Part shown: positions 34,401 through 45,600 of the stretch, piece after piece
How positions within the stretch are numbered: the first letter of the stretch is position 1
Layout of the letters: each line of letters opens with the position of its first letter
Origin: Bugulina stolonifera
Lineage: Eukaryota; Bryozoa; Gymnolaemata; Cheilostomatida; Bugulidae
Assembly: GCA_935421135.1 (NCBI GenBank)
Contig: OW285196.1
Location: 12,459,001 to 12,523,000, forward strand
Length of the DNA: 64,000 nucleotides
Direction of reading: 5' to 3'
The notes under the pieces: generated by a model
The model's input: only the letters and a program-made list of their open reading frames with translations
Database searches by the model: none
What the model was told of the DNA's origin: nothing
Made by a program: the position numbers and the translations under genes

Positions 34401-36622
34401 ACTTATTTCTAGCTAGACAGAAGTGTGTTACCACAACTAGACATGTTATGTATGGTAAATGTGCTCCTACATGATGTATATAAGCAATGTTTTGGTAGTA
34501 GGATTGGTTACAGCTCTGTGTGAAATAGAGCAAATGCAGCCAATCTATTGTCTTACAAGTGCTCCAAATTAGAATTTGTAGCTAAAGTTGCGAAACTAGA
34601 AAAAGTAATGATTAGAACTGGTTACTCTTTAGTAACATACGGGGCTCTAATGCTATCAAATATTTAATTCAAGTGACAAGTTCTCTATTCTGTCACACAC
34701 TAACACACCCACCCATTCTCTTGGGAATTTAAGAACCCAAACTATAAAATACCCCTGGTTCCACCAGCTGCATGCAATAGAAATCCAGCTAAATAGAAAG
34801 TCAAAGTGTCTAATAAATCACAATATGCAAACTTCAAGCTGCAGCAAGAAGAACATCTAGGAAATTTCTTCTAACACTGAATTTGAGTGAAAATAATTTA
34901 TTCTGAATAAGAATTCCAATCACAAAGATCAAATATTGCTGTCTACATCAGGGCATCTATCAAGGCAACGTAGTGTAACACCAATTCTCAGAAATCTCAG
35001 AAAATCTGAGTAAATTATAAGTCAAGCTACCATATCATGCACTTGTATATGAGTATGCTAAGCTGTCAAGTAAATACGTAAGATGAAACCTCTCTACTTA
35101 GATAACTGTTTGAAATAATAGTTTTATCTCTGTAATATAATAGTTCATAAATTCAGCAAAATAACGATTATTACTATAATATGCAAGTATTTGAACAGCA
35201 AAGCGATAATAACATTCTGTAAGATTATATAGGTTTATGATGACTATAATGTGGACATATTACACACGTAAATATATAAAGCAAATGTTTTTAGTGGCTA
35301 TTTGATAATATGACCAAATTGAAGGCGTCATAATAGATGCAGAAAAAGATTTTGGAATAACCTCAGTTTATTGCCAAAACTGAAGTAGAAGTCATCTTCT
35401 CATTTATTGCTTATCCAATCGATTGTCGCAATACAAATGTTGACCTCAAGTGATTTTTCCACGACACTACACCAAACAGAGTGTGTACTTGACACTGACA
35501 GCAAGAAATTATAAGCAGAGTGTATATTTGAGAATAATAGAAAGGAATAAAAATTGAGAGAGGACAACTTCTAATTACGGTCACCGTACGACCGAAACTG
35601 ACTGGTTACTTTTACAGTATAATTTTATGCTATGTTATAAGTTGAAGTTTCATGCTTATGCTATAGTGTAGTAATAGCAACTGTAGCATAAGTAGTATAG
35701 TCAGTGCAGATCTACACAGACACCCGGCCATTTCCGCGTCGTATTAGCCCTAGATCAAAAAACTCCCCGGGCGGACGACCACCCCACCCGTCCTCTCGCC
35801 CCTCCTCTCCCCTAAACCTCACTCTATGTGCAAAGCCCTAGAACCTACTCCCCCCAATCGCGGGTGGGGTTTCAAAAACCTCATAGGCTGTTCCGCGGAA
35901 CCCAGTCTAAAGAGCAAACCCCGCGCCCCGCCCTCGCCCCGTCCCACGGCTCGGGCGGGGGGGCGCGCGTACGCGCGCGCCCCCTTCGCCCCGCGAACCC
36001 CACCCGTCCTCCCTCCACCCGTCCCCACCCCAAACCCCTCCGCCTCGCCCTCCGCCTCGCGGCGGTTCTCGTTCGCGAGTCCAGCCGTGGCCCCACGCCG
36101 CCCTCCCCCCGCCCATCCCCCGCCCCTCCCCCGCCCTCCCGCCCCAATGACCCGTCGCGGCCCTCGCGGGCGGACCGTCGGCTGGAGTAGGGTGAAGCGA
36201 AGGAAAATACGGGTTAGAGTAATGATAGGCTACACCCGTGCGGAGTGCCCGTGCAGAGTTTACGACGCTGACTATACTACTATAAGAAACTTACCGAGTG
36301 GTGGTGGTGCTTCCGGATGATTTCTTCGCCGGGGACTGTTGAGACTGAACTGGTCGGGGTGACACCGCACTCGCGCGCTCCTCCGTTCGAGCGCCCCCGG
36401 ACCTTCGATGAAAGACTCGCGCCTTAACCCTCATTTCCCCCGGACCCTCCCCTAGGGAAATCGCCCGTCCCCGTGACGAGCGGCGAGGGAAAGTGAAGGC
36501 GGTGGCTCTTCCGCGCTTCAAACCGTAGCCTTCGCGAGGAGGTTAGCCGACGACATCATCGCTCGGAGGGGTAGAAATAGAAATAGATAAACGGGATAGG
36601 TGGATGCTTGTCTTCTCATCGC

Positions 36623-36683
<61 letters not shown>

Positions 36684-39600
36684 CAAATAGACCCGCCTCT
36701 ACGATGATGTCGTTGACTCGCCACCAATTTCTTTGACCACCGCGTCCACTTTCCCCCGGGTAGCAAACTCCGATAGGGAGAGAGCGCATCGTGCGCGTGC
36801 GATGTCACCCCCCACCTACGAATGAAGACAATAGAAGAAATGTGAGCTGATAAGGGGTGAGTATGAGCGGAAGCTGCGCTAGTACCGTCTACCCCTTTGG
36901 TTTGGAGAGGTAAATGGTTTTTAATGTATTAGCTAGTGTTTTATTGCTCGGTTTTAAGGCTACAACCGGTAAACCCTCCGTTTTGAGGACGGAGACCCCT
37001 TACAATAGAGAGTGAATGTGAAAAAAATTATACGGGTATATGTACAAGGGTTATGATGCACTGTTCGTTTACTTTCCAATTTATCGAATGAAGTAGTCTC
37101 ATCTCCGAGAAATCAGTACTAGCATTCTATAGGACTCGTACTCACCCCGTCTTCTGCAACCTTCCGCTTACCATAGAAGTAGGTGAGTCCGGTCTTTAGC
37201 TGGGTGTAGCTATACGTTTGGTTTCCTCTTCTGATAAAACCCCGATTGTCCCCTCTCACCGACTCCCCTGTCCTGAGCACGGAGAGGAACTTCTCTTTGG
37301 TTAGGGCGTTTCCTCTTTTGTTTAGTCCTTTGCTGCTATACTTGCTATCACCATCAGCGGACCAGCAAAAGTATGTTTTTGAGTTGAGCGCGATGACCCC
37401 CTCCCCCCGAAACTCCTCCTTAAACAGGCCGGGGGTTCGTGTTTCGTATCGTTGCACCTTCTCACAACATTCCCTCATCTCCCACTCTTGGCCGAGCACC
37501 TTGGCCGTGATAAAGTCTCCCTTGTGCCTATCGCAGAAGGGTCTGGGAAACCATCTACCATATTCTCTGTAGAACTCTTCTTTTTTATCTTTTCGGATGA
37601 CCTCATCTATACTACGAGCACTCAGAGCCATGTAAGCGCTATCCGTGTCCATTTCTACGTACTCAAAGTCCTCTCTGCTGACGAATCTGTGAAAATAAAA
37701 CGAACGGGTTGTAGGGGGGGGGGGGTGGAGGTTGACACCAAAGAATAAATAGAGAAGGATTTGATAAAATCTTTGTATAGTCTAGTTCTACTTACCTATC
37801 CATAAAGTCGTAGTAGAATTCTAGCATTCTCAACTTGGCTCTCTGGAGGATAACGAATCCTACGACAGATGGAACATCCATTCGAATCTAAAAGAAAGAA
37901 AGAGAGAGAGAGTTTACCCTACCACTCAGAAAAAGTTTCGTCAAATCAAGAATCAAAATAAAAAGAAAGATTGTCAACACTTGCCTTTTTCTTGTGAAGC
38001 TCTATCTCAAAGTAGTTTTCATCAACTTCGTTGAGACTAGAAAAGTGCCTACTCCTCACTTTGACAGCCGCCTCCTCTACTGTCTCCACATACTTGACAG
38101 TCTTATGTTTCTCTTTATTTGTTATAGTCTTTCCGTAGGCTGAATTCCCAACGAGCTTGCTGGTGCTGGCCAAGAGGGCCAGGTCGGGGTTCACATCCCC
38201 ACCTCTTCTTGCGTCTGAGACCGAAGAACCAAAGTCTTTGTAGATGGCTCGTGGGATAAAGTGAACAAACTGATAGATCCTGGTAATTATCAAACCTTGA
38301 TCTAGATACCATCTAGCCAGATCGGAGAGTAGTGTGATTCGCTCGCCAAAAAGACTCCCTACGAGCATTCGCTGAGGTCTCTTCAAGAATCCGTTCTGTT
38401 CGGCAAAAGCGCGCATGTGTTCGCTAAGGTGTTCTCTTCCCACGTTTATATTCTTGAAAATAGGTGCCATCTCAGAGAACTTCGCTTTTAGCTCTTCGGG
38501 TACGGAAATGTCACACTCCACTAAACCATAGTACTCTCCACTACGAATGTTATTGATTATCTTATCGAGGTTGACGTAACCCCTCTCCGGATAGAGAGAA
38601 GAAAAGAAGATGGCGAGAAATGTCCTAACTTCTACATCCGAACGAACTCGCGCTTCCCACTCACACTGCCGAGTGGTGATGAGCTTATAGCCTAGAGCCT
38701 TGATGTAATCTTCTTTCCTTGCAGTGTCCACCCGGAGCTCTTCATTCGTCATGTTTCTGACACCTTTACCGTTCCCTCCTAGCTCGCACTCGTGCCCATG
38801 CCAGTAGCAACCGTGGAATTGGTACACCGTCCGACTCTGTTCGCTATAACCATCCACTGGTAGGTTGTGACAGCCTATCCTCATTTCTCCTCCATTCTGT
38901 TGGTGAAGGATGACCTCTCCTCTCTTCCACGATTGGAACTCTAACCAACCATGCGCCACTTTGCTGAACTTTTTAATAGGTTCTAGAGCAAAGCCTCGGC
39001 TCTCTAGCCTCCGCCTGGGATAACCCGTAGGCATATTCCCCATCATACAGTATAGGTAGAGGGCATTGGCATCAACTCCCAGAATGGACCTACAGGGTTT
39101 TGCGGATGTGCCATACATCTTCTCTCGAATAGAGGTCACTCCAACTTCATGATGTCTGTGAAAGATAATGCTCGGCCCTCCCACGAGGTTATCACGAAGA
39201 GTATGGTACAGACTTTTGCTCTCCTCATCGAACAGACATATGGGTTGCGAGTTGCAAAGTTCGTCTCGGAGAGACATTAACCTATGCAGCGGAAGAGCGG
39301 CTTGTGGAGGAGAGTAGCCATAAGGTCGGGCCTCCACCTCCATAAACAACCATCTGATAGCCAAGCCTGGAAGCGAGATTGCGGATTTCAACATGTCAAT
39401 ACCCTTTTGTCGATAGATAGAGCTCTGACGTGCAATGGCCTCGATGAATGGGGCCACATCGAGGTTGTTGTACCAGATGAGAAAATCCCTGAACGTTTCC
39501 ATGTTCTCTCTTTCCCACACGACCTGACAGTGGTGATAATCTTGCTCGCTCAATTCTTGCTGAGTCAGCGAGTTGAAAAAACTCTCTCGGGGAGGGAGTC

Positions 39601-42600
39601 CATAATAATCCAACCTTCTCAGGGAATCTACCCAGTCGTAAGGAAAGAATCCCTTACTCTCTGACACACCAAATGCCTTCAAGTATTTGGAGTAGTTGAA
39701 GCCCGGTGCGATAAAGTTGCATATGTCAAGGAACCTAAAACGTCTACTCTCCACACAGGACATACTGTTAACACGCTTAACGATGAAGACAAAATCTTCT
39801 CCCTCCTCCTCTTGTAGAAAGCGAAGCAAAGGTCCCTTTAGTATATTTAGGTCATACTTTTGTGAGTTGAAACCAACCACCGGAACGCTGGAGATGTGCT
39901 GTTCTAACTCTCTTTCTAATCCGGAGAGACCGGACTTCACCCTGTAAGTCGAGACGTTAGAGAACTTTTCGTCAGCAAAGGCTTCTTCTCTATCCGCCCG
40001 ATCCGCAAGGAAAGTAGAGAGTCGCTTGCGTACATCCCGGAATCTTTCTCCGAACAAATCTCCTGCCACGTCAGCAATCTTTGCTATGTATTGGACGAAT
40101 TGACGAATGAACTTCGTTCCATCCTTGCTGTCGACACTCCTCACAAAACACTTGGCCTGCTCAAACCCCGGGACGTTAGAACATACAGATATGCTCAGTA
40201 ACTCGTGTCTTGCACTAAAAGTCATTGTGGAGGTGTTAGTTTGTAGGTTGTCTTTTGGCATGAAGCATTCAATATCATAGGTGATATAGTAGGGGTAGTA
40301 TAAGAGGTCGGGGTTCACCACCTCTATTCCCGCCACTCGCTTGAGTTTTGTGAATATGGTTGGCGGGGGTCCAAACGTTCCACCAGGGAAAACAAACACC
40401 GATGCTTCCTCTGGCGAGCACTTATGTCGCCGTAGGCTGGACAAACGTGTGAAAGCGCCATCGCACAACTTGCAGGTGAAACATCTGGCAAACGAATCAA
40501 CATTCTTTATCCAGCTGAAGTGTTTTTCGTACATGTTGACAAAGAGTTTACGGGCTTTGTTTCGTGCCCCAGATGACCAAACTATCGGAGCTACCCCCTC
40601 ATCAGTTAGGCAGAAGACTATTATAGATATGTCAAAATGATCTTCCAAGGCCAGCAGATCACTCGCGCCCACCCCGGGAAAGTCTGACAAAGTTGATGAG
40701 GGTGGGGAAGAAGATCTAGATTGTCTCATGTATTGTTTAAACAAGCGATGTGTTGTGGTCTGAGAGGGGCGATGACAGCAACATCCCTTCTTTGGGTCGC
40801 AGTTACAGTCATACATCATGGCCAAACATCTAAAGAAACACAATTTGTCTGGGTAGGGACGGGCACCTCCTCTGGCCCAAAAGTCTACATCTAGTGCTAT
40901 CACATGTCGGTTGTTAAGTATGTAGTCTGGGAGTTTGCTCACTACACCACCCACCTTGCCAATCTCTAAGAGTTTATAGATGTAGAATGTCAAATTTGCA
41001 ATGTGACGTAAAACCCAAGCGGTGTTCGGTCTCCTTTGTGCTGACCTCTCTCTCAAGTCGAGCTCCTGCACAGATTCGCAAAACTCTCTCATCTCATTCT
41101 CTGCTCTGATCAGTCTTGGCTTGGGGAAGAACGCGGCATTGTTGCTTGATGAGTGAAAGTAGCGCAACTCTCCACTGGTCTTATGCTCGAGGATGACTCC
41201 AGCGCTACAGTTAATCTTCACAGTACAAGGTACTCTCTTCCACATCGCTCTCAATTTAGTCCACACCTCTTCATCTCCTTCATCTTCACATTCCCCTCTC
41301 CACACTCGAACGTTGAGAATGTCTTCTACAGGACGAGAGTGTATTGTGGACCTGATCGAACTCCAATAGCGGGCTAGTAGCACCCCCATCTCATCCCCCT
41401 CTTCAGCTGTTGGAGGTTTGGACCAGAAAACATCATCAAACTTCTCTGCATCCCCCTCATCTTTTTCCGCCTTGGCCTCGCTATGAAATCGTCTCATGTG
41501 ATGACCTAGCTTTCTCCTCCCATCAAAACATCCGCCACAAACCGGGCACTTGTGTGGGTGAGCCTGCGCATGCATTCTCTTCGTGTGCCTGTCTAGAGAA
41601 AACGCTGTTTTGAGAACCAGACCGCATAGTTGACAGGTGTGCTCGGCCTGACGAGAGCTCTCCCCCCCTATAAAAATACAAAATAGTAGGGTGTAAGTTA
41701 TTCTTTTACCTCATACTACTATTAGCAATCCACAATTGTTACCAACTACCTCATTTAGCACTAACCTTTTTTACTTGTTGACATCTCTGATCAGGTGCTG
41801 ACTAGTAGGTGAGTGTCTCTGTTTAGTCTCCCTATAAAAAATATATAGTAGTAGGGTGTAAGTTAATTTTTTTTGTTTTTGGCTCAATAGCGTTATATAC
41901 AATAGACACTTCACAATTGCTGCCGATTACCCTATTTAGCACTAACCTTATGTTGTACTTGTTGACATCTCTGATCAGGCGCTGACTAGTAGGTAGCTGT
42001 CTCTGTTTACTCTCACTCTGTTGACTAGAGGCTGATTGTTCATACTGCTAGAGTGAGAAACTCATACCTTAAATAGTAGTATTCAGTGGGCGGAGTCTAA
42101 CCATTTCCCCACCCTTGGCAATACCACCCCGATGTGAATCCGAAGCCTCCCGATGTGAATCCGAAGCCTCCCGATGCACCCCGATGTGAATCCGAAGCCT
42201 CCCGATGCATCCCGATGTGATTCCGAAGCTTCCCGATGCATCCCGATGTGAATCCGAAGCTTCCCGATGCATCCCGATGTGATTCCGGAGCTTCCCGATG
42301 CATCCCGATGTGAATCCGAAGCTTCCCGATGCATCCCGATGTGAATCCGAAGCTTCCCGATGCATCCCGATGTGAATCCGAAGCTTCCCGATGCATCCCG
42401 ATGTGATTCCGAAGCTCCCCGATGCATCCCGATGTGATTCCGAAGCTTCCCGATGCATCCCGATGTGTTTCCGAAGCTTCCCGATGTGTCCCGATGTGTC
42501 AATTCACATCGGGGTGCATCGGGATGCATCGGGAGGCTTCGGAATCACATCGGGATGCATCGGGAAGCTTCGGATTCACATCGGGATGCATCGGGAAGCT

Positions 42601-45600
42601 TCGGAATCACATCGGGATGCATCGGGAAGCTTCGGATTCACATCGGGATGCATCGGGAAGCTTCGGATTCACATCGGGATGCATCGGGAAGCTTCGGAAT
42701 CACATCGGGATGCATCGGGAAGCTTCGGATTCACATCGGGATGCATCGGGAAGCTTCGGAATCACATCGGGATGCATCGGGAAGCTTCGGATTCACATCG
42801 GGATGTATCGGGAGGCTTCGGATTCACATCGGGATGCATCGGGAGGCTTCGGATTCACATCGGGAGGCTTCGGATTCACATCGGGGTGCATCGGGAGGCT
42901 TCGGATTCACATCGGGGTGCATCGGGTCACATTGGGATTGGATAAAAAAAGGGAGGAGTCAAGAAATGAGCAGTTGTATAAAGGGAGAGTGGGATCACAG
43001 TCTCAGCATTCAAAGTTCAGCACATCACTACTGTACAGCTACACTACTACAATAGTACATTATCAATGGATACTGACAACATAGTCCAAAACCAAGAAGA
43101 GTTATTTGCGGGCTTAACGGACTCACAAATGGATGGGATTATTGAAGAAGAAAAGTGCAGTCAGAAGAGGAAAGAAGAGGTGGATGCGTTAAAAGAGGCA
43201 CGGAAGAAGGGGAAAATAATAGGAGTGGGGAGTCTTGCCCGAAAGGATCTTTCTAACATGGCGGACTCTCCGTCCTCCCCGGAGCGGGCCTCGGATAGGG
43301 GCGAGACCACAACAACCAAGAAGAGGAAGAACCCAAAAGGAGATGAAATCTGTGCTAAGAAAAAGAAGAAACCCCAGGTGATTGTAATATCAGATGATGA
43401 CGATGATGATGGCCACGGAGCCGATACGGCTACGGAAGAAATGGATGGTGGTGAGACGACGAAGGGAAAAAAAGCTACCAAGTCCCCTTGCAAGGGGAAG
43501 AAAAAGAGCGGGGGACTACGCCTGGAGAAAGCTCGTGCAGTGGCGGCAACCCTAATGTAAGTAGCCCTATTCGTATATCTATAAATTACCGTACTATCTT
43601 TCTCCCGTTTAACCGCTTTGTCGGATCTATATACACCACTTTCGTTATTGTAGGAGCATGGGAGCGGAGAAGAGGAGCTCTCTGCAGACAACGGTAAAGC
43701 TGTCAGAGCTAGAGCCAGGAACTGTGCTAGAAGTGAGTGGAGGTTCGGTGGTTGAAACGGCATTCGGAAAAGCATTCTTAGCCAGGGCAAGCTATGTGGA
43801 TGACAAGGGGATGAGACATTGCATCAGCTTTCACACCAACATTCGTCACGCCATGCCCAAGCTAGCGGATGTCAAAGAAGAGGAGCTAAAGGACCTTACC
43901 CTTCCACCTAGGATCATGGTGTACTTGGGACAGCAGGAGACCGCTAAAGGACAAAACACATTCAATCGTATCGAGAGCGTGTGCTCCCTGCCAGGAGCAG
44001 CCATGAAAAAGCTGGCCGGTGACTTGAGAAAGAAGACCTTGGCCCAGTTGGAAGAATTTTTTCGAGTGCAAACGCTATCTTCATTCCCCGTTGGTTCTGT
44101 GCTGGTGGTGACCGCGCTCCGACCCACATACGTCCCAAGATGCGGTGATGGTGATAATGCGAACAACTCCATTGCCACCTACGAGTGCCGGATTGGAAAC
44201 GAAGAAAAAAAGGGAGAGGTCTTCCTTCCGGGACGTCTGGCAGTTTCGATGAAAGAGCTCCTCCCCTCCGTGATGGTGTACAAGGGACAGAAGACTTCCA
44301 AGAGCGGGAGAACATTCTACGATTGTGCCATTCTAGATTCCATCCTCGGCGAGCGTCTCCTCCCCGCCACTGCACAGTTTTGAGGCAAAAACTTTTGTCA
44401 TTCACACTCATTCGTGTCTACTTATCAATTGATTTTAGAATACATCACACACCATTACTCTAACCCGTATTTTCCTTCGCTTCACCCTACTCCAGCCGAC
44501 GGTCCGCCCGCGAGGGCCGCGACGGGTCGTTGGGGCGGGAGGGCGGGGGAGGGGCGGGGGATGGGCGGGGGAGGGCGGCGTGGGGCCACGGCTGGACTCG
44601 CGAACGAGAACCGCCGCGAGGCGGAGGGCGAGGCGGAGGGGTTTGGGGTGGGGAGGGGTGGGGAGGGGCGGGGACGGGTGGAGGGAGGACGGGTGGGGTT
44701 CGCGGGGCGGGGGGGCGCGCGCGTACGCGCGCCCCCTCGCCCGAGCCGTGGGACGGGGCGAGGGCGGGGCGCGGGGTTTGCTCTTTAGACTGGGTTCCGC
44801 GGAACAGCCTATGAGGTTTTTGAAACCCCACCCGCGATTGGGGGGAGTAGGTTCTAGGGCTTTGCACATAGAGTGAGGTTTAGGGGAGAGGAGGGGCGAG
44901 AGGACGGGTGGGGTGGTCGTCCGCCCGGGGAGTTTTTGGATCTAGGGCTAATACGACGCGGAAATGGCCGGGTGTCTGTGTAGATCTGCACTGACTATAC
45001 TACTAGCATATCACATAATACATATACTTGTAGCCACATATATGCCATTTTCAACTACAGCATGTAGACCTTATGTAAATGCTCATTTAACTAGCTTTTT
45101 GTAAATCATATGATACATATTCACTAATAGATGGTAATCATTAAAACAATGTAGTATACCAGTATCTGATTTGATCTAGTATCAAAGAGTGCATGCAAAT
45201 TGCCCTTCCCCTCGCTTACCTCCACCATTTTTCCAGCACATCCATGGAAATCTCCAGACATTTCCCAATCCTACAGCGTAGCCAAGAGCAGAGAGAACAA
45301 ACTCGGCCTTACTTCCCCATTTACCCCTGTCATTCTCCTTCTTTTTCTTTTCATCATTACCAAGAGATTTTTTCTGCTGCTGCACAATATAATGATTATT
45401 TTGTAAGCTCTCAGTCTATAGCCTACTGAAACTAGTTATTAGCCTCTGAGTCCACTACTGGTCAGTAGTCACCAGAGTAACTCTAACCACGTGGAGGAAA
45501 TAGTACTAGGTAAACCACGTACTAGTAAACACAGACTGACATCTGTCACCTGGTGTAACTGGTGGCACTTGGCATTGTAGCTAACCAGTGTGTTATCCCG

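Larger units (their letters stand above)
35691..45004. mobile_element. Reduced Polinton/Maverick-like element
   Basis: Terminal inverted repeats (35691-36224 and 44453-45004) begin AGTAGTATAGTCAGTGCAG and are flanked by the 6-bp direct duplication AGCATA (35685-35690 and 45005-45010). AG-starting long TIRs and a 6-bp duplication are Polinton hallmarks. Inside are a four-exon protein-primed-type PolB gene (minus), a divergent two-exon gene for a duplicated, possibly OB-like protein (plus), and a giant minisatellite palindrome between them. At 9.3 kb it is roughly half a typical Polinton (15-20 kb). I found no rve integrase, major or minor capsid protein, cysteine protease or FtsK/HerA ATPase. 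The TIRs are extremely GC-rich against an AT-rich host. Confidence 0.85.

Noticed and set aside
35819..36190. Pro/Arg/Gly-rich open frames on both strands in the left TIR and again at 44,414-44,876
   Set aside because: Extreme GC content removes stop codons; the frames are not conserved against each other where the TIR copies differ by indels.
42122..42930. CRISPR array
   Set aside because: Units are contiguous with no unique spacers, inverted halfway, in a eukaryotic genome; it is a minisatellite.
42069..43084. Six overlapping open frames of 99-220 codons with [16 protein letters not shown] repeats, on both strands
   Set aside because: They follow directly from a stop-free 31-bp unit read in every frame. 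The same peptide appears in all frames, so there is no sign of selection for protein.
43161..43790. 209-codon minus-strand frame opposite the OB-like gene
   Set aside because: It is the complement of Lys/Asp-rich codons and spans the intron of the plus-strand gene; no motif of its own.
35691..45004. Interpretation as an inserted large DNA virus or adenovirus-like genome
   Set aside because: Only PolB and one putative binding protein are present; with a 6-bp target duplication and AG-start TIRs a Polinton-class transposon explains the data better.
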